Shown: one piece after another, positions 43,567-54,800 of the stretch
Layout of the letters: each line of letters opens with the position of its first letter
Position numbering within the stretch: position 1 is the stretch's first letter
Source of the DNA: Paraburkholderia phytofirmans OLGA172
GTDB lineage: Bacteria; Pseudomonadota; Gammaproteobacteria; Burkholderiales; Burkholderiaceae
NCBI RefSeq assembly: GCF_001634365.1
Contig: NZ_CP014578.1
Coordinates: forward strand, 2,480,001-2,544,000
Length of the DNA stretch: 64,000 nucleotides
Direction: 5' to 3'
Translations under genes and position numbers: made by a program
Notes under the pieces: model-generated
Told to the model about the DNA's origin: nothing
Seen by the model: the letters and a program-made list of their open reading frames with translations, nothing else
Database searches by the model: none

Positions 43567-45651
43567 TCAGCCGTTGAACCCACGGCCCTTCGCCGCCAGC
43601 TCCGCGATGCTCGGCGCCAGTTGCCACGCGTCGCCATTCGGCCGCGACGCATAGCGGCGAATCGCACGCTCGACGTTGTAGAGGCCGACCGTATCCGCGT
43701 ACAGCATCGGACCGCCGCGATAGAGCGGGAAGCCGTAGCCGGTCAGATAAACCATGTCGATGTCCGACGCCTTCGACGCAATGCCTTCCTCGAGAATCTT
43801 CGCGCCTTCGTTCACGAGCGCGAACACGAGGCGCTCGACGATTTCCTCGTCGCTGATCTTGCGGCGCTCGGCGTCGGCTTCCTTCGAGAACGCCACGATC
43901 ATCTCGTCGACCACTTTCGACGGATACGCGGTGCGGTCGCCCGCCTTGTAGTCGTACCAGCCGCCACCGGTCTTCTGGCCGAAGCGCCCCATCTCGCAGA
44001 GACGATCGGCGATCTTCGAGTAGTGCATGTCCGGATGTTCCTGATAGCGGCGCTTGCGGATCGCCCAGCCGATGTCGTTGCCCGCCAGATCGCTCATGCG
44101 GAACGGGCCCATCGCGAAGCCGAACTTCTCGATAGCCTTGTCCACTTGCGCGGGCAACGCGCCTTCTTCAAGCATGAAGAGCGCTTGACGGATGTACTGC
44201 TCGATCATCCGGTTGCCGATGAAGCCGTCGCACACGCCCGAGACCACGGCGGTCTTTTTGATCTTCCTGGCGAGTTTCATGACGGTGGCGAGCACGTCTT
44301 TCGCCGTTTCCTTGCCGCGCACGACTTCGAGCAGCTTCATCACGTTGGCCGGGCTGAAGAAGTGCATGCCGACCACGTCCTGCGGACGCTTCGTGAAAGC
44401 GGCGATCTTGTCGACGTCCAGCGTGGACGTGTTCGATGCGAGGATCGCGCCGGGCTTCGCCACTTCGTCGAGCTGCTTGAATACCTGCTTCTTGACGCCG
44501 AGTTCTTCGAACACCGCTTCGACGATCAGGTCGGCGTTTTTCAGGTTGTCGTAGGAGAGCGTAGGCGTGATCAGCGCCATGCGCTGTTCCAGCGCTTCGG
44601 GCTTGAGCTTGCCTTTCTTGACGGTGGCTTCGTAATTCTTGCGGATCGTGGCGATGCCGCGGTCCAACGCTTCCTGTTTGGTTTCCAGCAGCGTGACCGG
44701 AATGCCCGCGTTGATAAAGTTCATCGCGATACCGCCGCCCATCGTGCCGGCGCCGATCACGGCCACCTGCCTGATCTCGCGAGCAACAGTGTCCGACGGC
44801 ACATCGGGAATCTTGCTCGCCGCGCGTTCGCCAAAGAACGCATGACGCAGCGCACGGCTTTCGGGCGTCTGCACGAGCGCGATGAAGCATTCGCGTTCGA
44901 ATGCGAGGCCCTTATCGAAACCGTTCTGCACGCCCGCTTCCACTGCGTCGATACATTTCTGCGGCGCCGGGAAATTCTTCGCGACAGCCGCGACGCTATT
45001 GCGCGCGAACTGGATGAAACCGGCAGCATTCGGATGCTCGATCTTGCGGTCGCGCACCTTCGGATGCGGACCCGCTTTCGCGCCGACCTTGCGGGCAAAC
45101 GCGAGCGCGGCTTCTGCCAGATCGCCCTCCACGACTTCGTCGAAGAGGCCAGAGTCGGCCAGCTTCTCCGACATTACCGGCGCACCCGAGACGATCATGT
45201 TGAGCGCGGCTTCAAGACCGATTGCACGCGGCAGACGCTGCGTGCCGCCCGCGCCTGGCAGGATGCCGAGCTTCACTTCCGGCAGCGCGATCTGCGCGCC
45301 GGAGGCGGCGATGCGGTAATGCGCGCCGAGCGCCAACTCAAGGCCGCCGCCCATGGCGACGCTATGAATCGCGGCGATAACCGGCTTGGCGCTTGACTCG
45401 ACGGTTTTGATGACCGTGGCGAGCGTCGGCTCCTGGGTCGCCTTCGGCGTGTTGAATTCCGTGATATCGGCACCGCCCGAGAAGGCTTTGCCGGCGCCCG
45501 TCAGCACGATCGCCTTGATGGCCGGATCGTTCTGCGCGCGCTCGACCCCTTCGACGATACCGGCCCGCGTCGAGAGGCCGAGACCGTTTACGGGGGGATT
45601 GTTCAGCGTGATGACGGCCACGCCGTCATGAGTTGTGTAGTCCACTGCCAT
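43567..45651 (-). CDS. Multifunctional enoyl-CoA hydratase / 3-hydroxyacyl-CoA dehydrogenase (FadJ/FadB-like)
   Basis: The ATG at 45651 (MAVDYTTHDGVAVITLNNPP) has GGAGG 7 nt upstream; the frame extends to 45816 without homology. The 694-residue enzyme has an N-terminal crotonase domain (GAGKAFSGGADITEF; AIHSVAMGGGLELALGAHYR; catalytic Glu region ALPEVKLGILPGAGGTQRLP). A NAD-binding domain (VAVIGAGTMGGGIAMNFINA) and two C-terminal dehydrogenase domains (GMHFFSPANVMKLLEVVRG) follow. It hydrates and oxidises enoyl-CoA in beta-oxidation and works with the thiolase encoded next. Confidence 0.94.
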   Translation of the reverse strand: MAVDYTTHDGVAVITLNNPPVNGLGLSTRAGIVEGVERAQNDPAIKAIVLTGAGKAFSGGADITEFNTPKATQEPTLATVIKTVESSAKPVIAAIHSVAMGGGLELALGAHYRIAASGAQIALPEVKLGILPGAGGTQRLPRAIGLEAALNMIVSGAPVMSEKLADSGLFDEVVEGDLAEAALAFARKVGAKAGPHPKVRDRKIEHPNAAGFIQFARNSVAAVAKNFPAPQKCIDAVEAGVQNGFDKGLAFERECFIALVQTPESRALRHAFFGERAASKIPDVPSDTVAREIRQVAVIGAGTMGGGIAMNFINAGIPVTLLETKQEALDRGIATIRKNYEATVKKGKLKPEALEQRMALITPTLSYDNLKNADLIVEAVFEELGVKKQVFKQLDEVAKPGAILASNTSTLDVDKIAAFTKRPQDVVGMHFFSPANVMKLLEVVRGKETAKDVLATVMKLARKIKKTAVVSGVCDGFIGNRMIEQYIRQALFMLEEGALPAQVDKAIEKFGFAMGPFRMSDLAGNDIGWAIRKRRYQEHPDMHYSKIADRLCEMGRFGQKTGGGWYDYKAGDRTAYPSKVVDEMIVAFSKEADAERRKISDEEIVERLVFALVNEGAKILEEGIASKASDIDMVYLTGYGFPLYRGGPMLYADTVGLYNVERAIRRYASRPNGDAWQLAPSIAELAAKGRGFNG

Positions 45652-45793
45652 CTGCCAGCCTCCATGCGATGAGGCGGCGCATGACGCGCCGCCCGTCCGG
45701 TTGATCGAGCCGGCTCGTTGACCGACTTTCTCTCCGATGTTCCCGGAGTCAGCAGGCAGAATACACAAAAAAGCACGCTCGTTCAATTTATCG

Positions 45794-47479
45794 TTAGATG
45801 GGGTTTCCCCTGGCAAGCGAAGTAAGGAGGCAATCCTTTTCGTCTTCGAGCGCGGACGGCAGGATGTGGTCGCGAAAGATATCGCGCAGTTTGAGTTTCT
45901 GCAGCTTGCCGGTGGCCGTATGCGGGAGCTCGTCGACGAAGACGACGTCGTCGGGAATCCACCATTTGGCGACCTTGCCGTCGTAGAACGCGAGCAGTTC
46001 TTCGCGCGTCACGTCGAAACCCGCCCGCTTGACGACCACCAGCAGCGGCCGCTCGGTCCACTTCGGATGCGCGCAGGCGATGCACGCGGCTTCGGCCACC
46101 GCCGGATGCGCGATCGCGACGTTCTCGATGTCGATCGAACTGATCCACTCGCCGCCGGACTTGATCACGTCTTTCGAGCGATCCGTGATGTGCAGGAAGC
46201 TGTCGCGGTCAATGGTGGCGACGTCGCCAGTCGGGAACCAGCCATCGACCAGCGGCGAATCGTCCTTGCGGAAATACCGGTCGATCACCCAGGGGCCGCG
46301 CACGTGCAGATCGCCGAATGCCACCCCGTCCCACGGCAGATCGCGCCCGTCTTCGCCGACGATCTTCATATCGACGCCGTACAGCGCATGGCCCTGCTTT
46401 TCGAGCAGTTTGCGCTGCTCTGCCAACGGACGCTGACTCTGCTCCCACGTCAGCTTCGACAAGGTGCCGAGCGGCGACATTTCCGTCATGCCCCATGCAT
46501 GGATCACCTGCACACCGTACTCGTCCTCGAAGGCGCGCAGCATGGCCGGCGGACAGGCTGACCCGCCGATCACCGTGCGATTCAGCGAAGAGAAGCGCAC
46601 CCCGGCCTCGCGCAGGTAGTTGAGCAAGCCGAGCCACACGGTCGGCACGCCGGCCGAATACGTGACGCGTTCGCTTTCCATTAGCTCATGGAGCGATTTG
46701 CCGTCGAGATCCTTGCCGGGAAAGACCAGCTTCGCGCCGGTCAGTGGCGCGGCGTGCGGGATGCCCCAGGCGTTCACATGGAACATCGGCACGACCGGCA
46801 GCACGGAGTCGCGCGCGGACAGACTCATCGCATCGGGCAGCGACGCGCCGAACGCGTGCAGCACGGTCGAGCGGTGTGAGTACAGCGCGCCTTTCGGGTT
46901 GCCTGTGGTGCCCGACGTATAGCAGAGGTAAGACGCCTGCCGTTCGTCGATGGCCGGCCATTCGTAAGCGCCATCCTGCGCTTCGACCAGGGTTTCGTAG
47001 CTCAGCACCGGCGTTTGCATCTTCGGCAGATGGGTTTCGTCGGCCAGTGCGATCCAGCCGCGCACTTTTGGGCACTGCGGCGCGAGCGCATCGACGAGTG
47101 GTGCGAACGTGGTGTCGAACAGCACGTAGGCGTCGTCGGCGTGGTTGACGATGTAGGCGATCTGGTCGGTAAACAGGCGCGGATTGATCGTGTGGCACAC
47201 AGCGCCGAAGCCCGTCGTGCCGTAATACGCTTCCAGGTGCCGGTAGCCGTTCCAGGCCAGCGTGGCCACCCGCTCGCCAGGCTCGACGCCAAGCGCGATC
47301 AGCGCCTGCGCCAACTGCTTCGCGCGTTTTTCGCAGTCGCGGTAGGTATAGCGATGCACGTCGCCTTCGATGCGCCGCGACACGATCTCGGTGTCGCCGA
47401 AATGCCGCGCGGCATGCGCGAGCAACGAGGGCACAGTGAGCGGCACGTCCATCATCTGTCCAAGCAGCGGCGTCGTCAT
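45794..47479 (-). CDS. Fatty-acid--CoA ligase (acyl-CoA synthetase)
   Basis: The 561-residue ANL enzyme activates fatty acids to acyl-CoA. The ATP loop [18 protein letters not shown] is intact, [11 protein letters not shown] is the adenylate motif, and [20 protein letters not shown] is the hinge region. The catalytic Lys lies in [12 protein letters not shown] near the C-terminus. The N-terminus [20 protein letters not shown] matches medium- or long-chain ligases. It is first in the minus-strand set ligase, multifunctional enzyme, thiolase, which together form a beta-oxidation module lacking an acyl-CoA dehydrogenase. Confidence 0.93.
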   Translation of the reverse strand: MTTPLLGQMMDVPLTVPSLLAHAARHFGDTEIVSRRIEGDVHRYTYRDCEKRAKQLAQALIALGVEPGERVATLAWNGYRHLEAYYGTTGFGAVCHTINPRLFTDQIAYIVNHADDAYVLFDTTFAPLVDALAPQCPKVRGWIALADETHLPKMQTPVLSYETLVEAQDGAYEWPAIDERQASYLCYTSGTTGNPKGALYSHRSTVLHAFGASLPDAMSLSARDSVLPVVPMFHVNAWGIPHAAPLTGAKLVFPGKDLDGKSLHELMESERVTYSAGVPTVWLGLLNYLREAGVRFSSLNRTVIGGSACPPAMLRAFEDEYGVQVIHAWGMTEMSPLGTLSKLTWEQSQRPLAEQRKLLEKQGHALYGVDMKIVGEDGRDLPWDGVAFGDLHVRGPWVIDRYFRKDDSPLVDGWFPTGDVATIDRDSFLHITDRSKDVIKSGGEWISSIDIENVAIAHPAVAEAACIACAHPKWTERPLLVVVKRAGFDVTREELLAFYDGKVAKWWIPDDVVFVDELPHTATGKLQKLKLRDIFRDHILPSALEDEKDCLLTSLARGNPI

Positions 47480-47737
47480 AAAGAGAGGTCTCCTCGCCTT
47501 GTTTGCGTCATTGGGGTTGTAGTTCGGGGCCGCGCGGGGCGCTCTGCTTGAGTCGCGCGAAGGAGTCGCGCGAAACGCTCCGGCGGGTCCGCGCGGCGTG
47601 CTCCGAGACGGCGCGGTGCGCTCCGGCAGGAGACGCCCGGCACGCAGGCGCGTGTCGGGCTAAACCTTGGGCTAAGGGCCGCCCAGCAGTTCCGCGGGTG
47701 CGGACTTACAATATCGGTTAATCCAGAGGCGCTCAAC

Positions 47738-49294
47738 ATGTCGTTTTCCCCAAGCATTGCAGGGTTATCCGGGCCTTTGTCGGCTCTTTCCAACGCACTT
47801 GTCACCTTGCCCGAAAGCGCGTTTGCGCGCCTCGGCAGCGCATTTCTGACGCGGCTGCCCGCCGCGCCGCTGAGCGCGCCGTACGTGGTCGGGTTCTCCG
47901 AAGCAACCGCTGCGTTGCTCGGTTTAGAGCATGGGCTCCAGAATGATCCGGGCTTCGCCGAACTGTTCTCCGGCAACGCCACGCGTGAATGGCCCTCCGA
48001 AGCGCTGCCGTATGCGTCGGTATATTCGGGGCATCAGTTCGGCGTGTGGGCCGGCCAGCTCGGCGACGGCCGCGCGCTCGGTCTCGGCGAAGTCGCACAC
48101 AATGGCCAGCGCTTCGAGCTGCAGCTCAAAGGCGCGGGCCGCACGCCCTATTCGCGCATGGGCGACGGCCGCGCCGTGCTGCGTTCGTCGATCCGCGAAT
48201 ATCTGTGTTCGGAGGCGATGCATCACCTCGGCATTCCAACCACGCGCGCGCTGTGCGTGATCGGCTCCGACCAGCCGGTGCGCCGCGAGGAAGTCGAAAC
48301 CGCAGCGGTCGTCACACGCGTGGCGCCGAGTTTCGTGCGCTTCGGACACTTCGAGCATTTCTATTCGAACGATCGCGTCGATGCGCTGCGCGCGCTCGCC
48401 GATCACGTGATCGAACGCTTCTATCCGCATTGCCGCGAAGCCGACGATCCGTATCTCGCGCTGCTGAATGAAGCGGTGATGTCGACGGCCGATCTAATGG
48501 TCGAATGGCAAGCCGTCGGTTTCTGCCACGGCGTGATGAATACCGACAACATGTCAATCCTCGGTCTCACGATCGACTACGGCCCGTTCGGTTTCATGGA
48601 CGGCTTCGACGCCGGCTACATCTGCAATCACTCTGACTCGCAAGGCCGCTACGCGTACAAGATGCAGCCACAGATCGCGTACTGGAATCTCTTTTGCCTC
48701 GCGCAAGGCCTGCTGCCGCTATTGGGTGAACAACATGACGAAAGCGTGCGCGGCGACAAGGCGATCGAAGACGCCCAGCGCGTGCTCGGCGGCTTCAAAG
48801 AGCGTTTCGCACCGGCGTTGGAAAAACGCATGCGTGCGAAACTCGGCCTGGAAAGCGAGCGCGAGGGAGACGATACGTTGGTCAACCGCCTGTTCGAAGT
48901 GATGCATGCCAACCGTGCGGATTTCACGCTGACGTTCCGCAATCTGGCGCGCATTTCGAAGCACGATGCGAGCGGCGACACGCCGGTGCGCGACCTGTTT
49001 CTCGACCGCGCCGCGTTCGATGCGTGGGTGAACGACTACCGCGCGCGCCTGTCCGAAGAAACACGCGACAACGCCGCGCGCGCCATTGCAATGAACCGTG
49101 TGAACCCCAAATTCGTACTTCGTAATCATCTGGCGGAAACGGCAATCCGGCGTGCGAAAGAGAAGGACTTCTCCGAAGTGGAGCGTCTGGCCGCAGTCCT
49201 GCGCCGTCCGTTCGACGAGCAGCCGGAACACGAAGCGTATGCGGGGCTGCCGCCGGATTGGGCCAGCTCGCTGGAAGTGAGTTGCTCTTCGTGA
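47738..49294 (+). CDS. selO: SelO-type protein adenylyltransferase (YdiU family)
   Basis: The 518-residue pseudokinase-fold enzyme transfers AMP to protein hydroxyls. It shows [40 protein letters not shown] with the ATP-binding Lys131, [17 protein letters not shown], the metal/active-site block [20 protein letters not shown] and [14 protein letters not shown]. The C-terminus is SCSS, with Cys in the third-last place, where human SELENOO has selenocysteine. It lies just upstream of msrB, which fits the proposed link of SelO to redox stress. Confidence 0.94.
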   Translation: MSFSPSIAGLSGPLSALSNALVTLPESAFARLGSAFLTRLPAAPLSAPYVVGFSEATAALLGLEHGLQNDPGFAELFSGNATREWPSEALPYASVYSGHQFGVWAGQLGDGRALGLGEVAHNGQRFELQLKGAGRTPYSRMGDGRAVLRSSIREYLCSEAMHHLGIPTTRALCVIGSDQPVRREEVETAAVVTRVAPSFVRFGHFEHFYSNDRVDALRALADHVIERFYPHCREADDPYLALLNEAVMSTADLMVEWQAVGFCHGVMNTDNMSILGLTIDYGPFGFMDGFDAGYICNHSDSQGRYAYKMQPQIAYWNLFCLAQGLLPLLGEQHDESVRGDKAIEDAQRVLGGFKERFAPALEKRMRAKLGLESEREGDDTLVNRLFEVMHANRADFTLTFRNLARISKHDASGDTPVRDLFLDRAAFDAWVNDYRARLSEETRDNAARAIAMNRVNPKFVLRNHLAETAIRRAKEKDFSEVERLAAVLRRPFDEQPEHEAYAGLPPDWASSLEVSCSS

Positions 49295-49332
49295 CGAGCC
49301 CCCAAAACAATCTCGAGACAGGAACCCCGACC

Positions 49333-49755
49333 ATGAACAAGCCCGACGACCTCAATACCGACGCCCCCGCCGTGCAGAAAGACGACGCCGAATGGCGCAA
49401 GCAACTCTCCGACATCGAATACCAGGTGACACGCCACGCGGCCACGGAGCGCCCCTTCACTGGCCGCTACCACGACCACTGGGACCGCGGCATCTATGAC
49501 TGCGTCTGCTGCGGTACGCCACTGTTCGAATCGGACACCAAGTTCGACGCCGGTTGCGGCTGGCCGAGCTACTTCAAGCCGATCAACGGCGAAGTGATCG
49601 CCGAGAAAACCGACCGCACGCACGGCATGCTGCGCATCGAGGTGCAGTGCAAGAACTGCGGCGCGCATCTGGGCCACGTGTTCGAAGACGGACCGGCGCC
49701 GACCGGCCTGCGTTACTGCATCAATTCGGCTGCGTTACAATTCGAGCCCAAGTAA
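49333..49755 (+). CDS. msrB: Peptide-methionine (R)-S-oxide reductase
   Basis: The ATG at 49333 ([20 protein letters not shown]) is 38 bp after selO. The 140-residue enzyme has two zinc CxxC motifs (in [11 protein letters not shown] and [14 protein letters not shown]), the substrate-site block [14 protein letters not shown] and the catalytic cysteine in [11 protein letters not shown]. It repairs oxidised methionine in proteins. Co-transcription with selO is likely. Confidence 0.95.
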   Translation: MNKPDDLNTDAPAVQKDDAEWRKQLSDIEYQVTRHAATERPFTGRYHDHWDRGIYDCVCCGTPLFESDTKFDAGCGWPSYFKPINGEVIAEKTDRTHGMLRIEVQCKNCGAHLGHVFEDGPAPTGLRYCINSAALQFEPK

Positions 49756-49840
49756 CGCAGCGCGGAGTTCGGCGCATGGCCGGCCGGCGGCTGTCGTAAG
49801 GCGCCTGTTGGCCGCGACACCCTTCATCCGGCTTGCAAAC

Positions 49841-49888
49841 CGGTCAAGGCAGCGGTCAAGGCAGCGGCCAAGCCAGCGGTCAACCCGG
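49841..49888. repeat. 12-bp tandem repeat, four copies
   Basis: CGGTCAAGGCAG occurs at 49841 and 49853, and as variants starting near 49865 and 49877. It lies in the msrB-yciB gap. A frame running in-line into yciB (from 49833) reads the repeat as [14 protein letters not shown] and is not considered part of the protein. Confidence 0.8.
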
Positions 49889-50027
49889 CGCGGCAATCAG
49901 GCGACGAATGGCGCAACGCGCAGTTCCCGGCTGCCGTGTCGGGTTTCTGCCGCCTCCATGCCACCGGGCGCGCCGCGTCCCTGTTTCTCAAACTCTCCGA
50001 CCTACTCTCCGAATTCCCGACCAGATA

Positions 50028-50558
50028 ATGAAATTCCTGTTCGATCTGTTCCCGATCATCCTGTTTTTCGTCGCCTTCAAGCTATGGGGCATTTTCACGG
50101 CGACGGCTGTGGCGATCGTTGCCACCCTGGTGCAGATCGCGTGGGTGGCGTTCCGCCACCGCAAGGTCGATCCGATGCTGTGGGTGAGCCTCGGTGTCGT
50201 CACCGTCTTTGGCGGAGCGACGCTCGTGCTGCACAACGACACCTTTATCAAATGGAAGCCGACCGTGCTGTACTGGGCGTTTTCGGTCGCTTTGATCATC
50301 TCGCAACTGGCCTTCAGCAAGAACCTGATCGAAGCGATGATGGGCAAGCAGATCACGCTGCCGCACGCGATCTGGGGCAAGCTGAATATCGTTTGGGCGA
50401 TTTTCTTCGTGCTGCTGGGGCTGGTGAACCTGTTCGTCGCGTATCACTACACGACCGACCAGTGGGTCAATTTCAAGCTGTTCGGCGCGACCGGGTGCCT
50501 CGTGGTATTCATCGTCGGACAGAGTTTGTGGCTGTCGAAGTATATGAAGGAAGAATGA
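50028..50558 (+). CDS. yciB: Inner-membrane septation/spanning protein YciB (IspZ)
   Basis: The start at 50028 ([20 protein letters not shown]) is the family N-terminus and gives 176 residues. Five membrane helices are visible and the typical [20 protein letters not shown] stretch follows the third. The protein affects cell-envelope integrity and septation in enteric bacteria. The stop is 1 bp before the bolA-family start, indicating tight coupling. Confidence 0.94.
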   Translation: MKFLFDLFPIILFFVAFKLWGIFTATAVAIVATLVQIAWVAFRHRKVDPMLWVSLGVVTVFGGATLVLHNDTFIKWKPTVLYWAFSVALIISQLAFSKNLIEAMMGKQITLPHAIWGKLNIVWAIFFVLLGLVNLFVAYHYTTDQWVNFKLFGATGCLVVFIVGQSLWLSKYMKEE

Positions 50559-50559
50559 C

Positions 50560-50874
50560 ATGACAAGCGATGTGTTCATGCACGCCACCACCGCCGAGCG
50601 CGCCGCGCTGATCGAGGCGCGCCTCACCGCGGCGCTCGCGCCGGTTGCCTCGATCCAGATCACGGATGACAGCGCGCAGCACGCAGGCCACGCCGGCGCC
50701 TCGGCTGGCGGTCATTTCACTGTCACGATCGTGGCGGTCGCATTCGCCGGCAAGGCCCGCGTGGCGCGGCATCGCATGGTGTATGATGCGCTGGCCGATG
50801 CCATGCAGCGCGGCATTCACGCCCTTGCAATCACGGCGTACACGCCCGAAGAATTCGCTTTGTTGCCCCGCTAG
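50560..50874 (+). CDS. BolA-family protein
   Basis: The 104-residue protein has the BolA pattern: helix TTAERAALIEARLTAALAPV, strand IQITDDSAQHAGH and the KH-like core GGHFTVTIVAVAFAGKARVA, then RHRMVYDALADAMQRGIHAL with the conserved RH. BolA proteins pair with monothiol glutaredoxins in iron-sulfur trafficking. It lies between yciB and the parvulin gene. Confidence 0.9.
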   Translation: MTSDVFMHATTAERAALIEARLTAALAPVASIQITDDSAQHAGHAGASAGGHFTVTIVAVAFAGKARVARHRMVYDALADAMQRGIHALAITAYTPEEFALLPR

Positions 50875-50885
50875 GAAAATTTCTG

Positions 50886-51665
50886 ATGACCTTGAAGAAA
50901 ACCCACCTTTGGGTATTGCTGGCTGCATTTGCTGCCGCACCTGCATTTGCACAGAACATCGCTGTCGTGAACGGTACGCCGATTCCGAAAGCGCGCGCCG
51001 ACGCACTGGTCGATCAACTGGTTCATCAAGGCCAGCAAAACACGCCGCAGTTGCAAATGGCCGTGCGCGAAGAGCTGGTGAACCGCGAAATCCTGATGCA
51101 GGAAGCGCTGCGCCGCGGCCTGCCGAATCGGCCGGACATCAAGGCGCAAATCGCCGTTGCACAGCAAACGGTCGTGCTGCGCGCGCTGATCGAAGACTTC
51201 GTGAAGAACAACGCGCCGACCGATGCCGAAATCACTGCGCGCTACAACGCGCTGATCAAGGACGCGGGCGGCAAGGAATATCACCTGCACCACATCCTGG
51301 TGGACAACGAAGAGCAAGCCAAGGATCTGATCGCCAAGATCAAGGCCGGCGCGAGCTTCGAAGACCTCGCCAAGCAATACTCGAAGGACCCGGGATCGGG
51401 CAAGAACGGCGGCGACCTGGACTGGTCGGACCCGAAGGCCTACGTGCCTGAATTCGCGGACGCGGCCACGCATCTGCAGAAAGGCCAGATGACCGACGCA
51501 CCGGTTCATACGCAGTTCGGCTGGCACATCATCCGTGTCGACGACGTGCGCAACATCACGCCGCCGCCGCTCGAGCAAGTGCGCCCGCAGATCGTGCAGC
51601 AGATCCAGCAGGAGAAGCTGCAGGCGTTCGAAGAAGGTCTGCGTAAGAACGCGAAGATTCAGTAA
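50886..51665 (+). CDS. Periplasmic parvulin-type peptidyl-prolyl isomerase
   Basis: The 259-residue precursor begins with a signal peptide (MTLKKTHLWVLLAAFAAAPA, cleaved near FAQ/NIA). A SurA-like N-terminal helical part (VVNGTPIPKARADALVDQLV) precedes the rotamase domain near 130-225 (YHLHHILVDNEEQAKDLIAK; FEDLAKQYSKDPGSGKNGGD; TQFGWHIIRVDD). It assists folding of exported proteins. It is 11 bp after the BolA gene and ends the operon with a strong terminator. Confidence 0.93.
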   Translation: MTLKKTHLWVLLAAFAAAPAFAQNIAVVNGTPIPKARADALVDQLVHQGQQNTPQLQMAVREELVNREILMQEALRRGLPNRPDIKAQIAVAQQTVVLRALIEDFVKNNAPTDAEITARYNALIKDAGGKEYHLHHILVDNEEQAKDLIAKIKAGASFEDLAKQYSKDPGSGKNGGDLDWSDPKAYVPEFADAATHLQKGQMTDAPVHTQFGWHIIRVDDVRNITPPPLEQVRPQIVQQIQQEKLQAFEEGLRKNAKIQ

Positions 51666-51689
51666 GCGTTTTTCGCTGCCCTAAAAAAG

Positions 51690-51714
51690 AAACCGCCTGC
51701 GGGCGGTTTTTTGT
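51690..51714 (+). terminator. Intrinsic terminator after parvulin gene
   Basis: AACCGCC (51691-51697) pairs with GGCGGTT (51702-51708) around a 4-nt loop, and a T-run follows. An A-run precedes the stem. Confidence 0.92.
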
Positions 51715-51837
51715 TTCTGCGTCCGCTTCGGGTCGGCGCTTCGGGTGCTATCTATCGGCGGTTTTCGACTGCGACATCGCAGCCGTAGCACCGGCAAGCT
51801 GCCGCGCGTGGATAACGCGGCAGCCTGTACTACATCA

Positions 51838-54800
51838 TCACCCCAGCCAGCGGCGTGCGTTCTGGAACACGCGCAGCCACGGGCTCGCGTCCGTGCTGCC
51901 TTCGCCCCAGCCTTCCGGATGCCAGCTCATCTGCACCGCACGGTGCACGCGCTCGGTGTGCGGCATCAGCACCGTGAAGCGGCCATCGGCTGTCGTAACC
52001 GACGTGATGCCGTCCGGCGAACCGTTCGGGTTGAACGGATACTGTTGAGTTGCCTGACCACGGTGATCGACGTAACGCATCGCCACTGCCACCTTCGACG
52101 CATCGCCCTGCTGCGAGAAATCCGCGTAACCCTCGCCGTGCGCAATCGCCACCGGAATGCGCGAGCCTTCCATCCCGGCAAAGAAAATCGACGGCGAAGC
52201 CTGCACTTCGACCAGCGAGAAGCGCGCTTCGAATTTCTCCGACTTGTTGCGCGTGAACTTCGGCCAGGCTTCGGCGCCCGGAATCATCGACGCGAGGCTG
52301 CTCATCATCTGGCAGCCGTTGCAGATGCCCAGCGCAAACGTGTCTTCGCGGCCGAAGAACGCAGCGAACATATCGGCCAGTTGCGAGTTGAAGCGGATCG
52401 CCTTCGCCCAGCCTTCACCGGCGCCCAGCGTATCGCCGTACGAGAAGCCGCCGCACGCCACCGCACCGGCGAAATCCGCCAGGTTGGCGCGGCCGGCCAG
52501 CAGGTCGCTCATGTGCACGTCGTGCGCGTCGAAGCCGGCGCGGTCGAAGGCATAAGCCGTTTCGAGGTGCGAGTTCACGCCCTGCTCACGCAGGATCGCG
52601 ACACACGGGCGTGCACTCGTGTTGATGAACGGCGCGGCGACGTCTTCCTTCGGATCGAACGTGAGGATCGGCGAAATGCCCGGATCTGCGGCGTCGGAGA
52701 GCGCATCGTATTCGGCATCGGCACACGCGGGGTTGTCGCGCAGACGCGAAATACGCCAGCTCACTTCGCTCCACGCGCGATGCAATTCGGTACGCGGTGC
52801 CTCGTAGATCTTCTTCGCGTCGCGATAGATTTCGATCGTGTCGCGCTCGTTGGTCTTGCCGATCACATGCGAGCATGCCGACAGACCGTGTTCGCGCAAC
52901 GCGCCCAGCACCGGGTCGCGATCCGTCGCGCGCACCTGAATCACCGCGCCAAGCTCCTCGCTGAAGAGCGCGCGGATCGTGCGGTCTTCACGACGGCCGC
53001 TGGTCTGCTTCGCCCAGTCTTTCGCGTCGCCGTAATCGGATTCGTGGTTCGGATCGAGCACCAGCATGTCGACATTCAGCGACACGCCAACGTGACCCGC
53101 AAACGCCATTTCGCAAACCGTCGCCCACAGGCCGCCATCCGAACGGTCGTGGTAGGCGAGCAGCTTGCCGTCGCTATTGAGCGACTGGATCGCAGTGAAG
53201 AAACGCTTCAGATCCTCAGGGTCGTCGACGTCCGGCACCGTGTCGCCGACCTGCTGCGTGACTTGCGCGAGAATACTGCCGCCCAGGCGATGCCTGGCGC
53301 GGCCAAGGTCGATCGCGATCAGCACGGAATCGCCCACCTCGCTCGCGCGGCGCAGTTGCGGCGTGAGGTGTTTGCGCACGTCTTCGACCGGCGCGAATGC
53401 CGAGATGATCAGCGAGACCGGCGCGACCACTTCCTTCGCCACGCCACGGTCTTCCCACTTGGTGCGCATGGACAGCGAATCCTTGCCGACCGGAATGCTG
53501 ATGCCGAGCGCGGGGCACAACTCCATGCCGATGGCCTTGACCGTGTCGTACAGCGCGGCGTCTTCGCCCGCTGCGCCGCACGCGGCCATCCAGTTGGCCG
53601 ACAGCTTGAGCTTATCGAGCGACGCAATCGGCGCCGCCGCAATGTTCGTGACTGCCTCGCCGACCGCCATGCGGCCCGAGGCCGGCGCGTTGATCACGGC
53701 GAGCGGCGTACGCTCGGCCATGGTCATCGCTTCGCCGCGGAAGCCCGCGTAATCCATCGTCGTGATGGCGACGTCGGCCACCGGCACTTGCCACGGGCCG
53801 ACCATCTGGTCGCGCGCGGTCGTGCCGCCGACCGAGCGGTCGCCGATCGTGATCAGGAACGACTTGCTGGCAACCGTAGGGTGACGCAGCACGCTGACCG
53901 CGACTTCCGACAACGCGATGCCGGTGACGTCCACCGGTTCGAGTTTCCGCTCGACGCGCTTCACGTCGCGATGCATGCGCGGCGCCTTGCCTAGCAGCAC
54001 TTCCATCGGCATGTCGACAGGCTCGTGCGCGACGTTGTCGTTCGACTCAGAATCGATCACTTTCAGTTGACGCTCGGCCGTGGCCGTGCCGACCACCGCG
54101 AACGGGCAGCGCTCGCGCTTGCACATCGCTTCGAAGGCCGGCAGATCGGCCGGCGCAATCGCCAGCACGTAACGCTCCTGCGCTTCGTTCGACCAGATTT
54201 CGCGCGGCGACAAACCGCTCTCTTCCAGCTGGATTTTGCGCAGATCGAAGATCGCGCCCTTGCTGGCGCCGTCCACCACTTCCGGGAACGCGTTCGACAG
54301 ACCGCCCGCGCCCACGTCGTGAATGCTCAGAATCGGGTTCTTCTCGCCAAGCTGCCAGCACGCGTTGATCACTTCCTGCGCACGGCGCTCGATTTCCGGA
54401 TTGCCGCGCTGGACCGAGTCGAAGTCGAGTTCGGCCGTGTTGGTGCCAGTCGCCATCGAGCTGGCGGCGCCGCCGCCCATGCCGATGCGCATACCCGGGC
54501 CGCCGATCTGGATCAGCAGCGACCCTTCCGGCAGATCGTGCTTGTGCGTGTGCTGGTCGGAGATATTGCCGATGCCCCCAGCGATCATGATGGGCTTGTG
54601 ATAACCACGCACCAGACCCGCGACGTTCTGCTCGTAAGCACGGAAATAGCCACCCAGATTCGGCCGGCCGAATTCGTTATTGAAAGCGGCGCCGCCGAGC
54701 GGGCCGTCGATCATGATTTGCAGCGGCGACGCGATGCGGTCAGGACGGCCATACGCTTCGTGCTTGTCGTCCGGGTTCCGGTGCGCCAACGGCTGAGCGG

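Noticed and set aside
51745..53994. Plus-strand 749-codon frame antisense to purL.
   Set aside because: Arg/His/Ala-rich shadow of a well-supported conserved gene.
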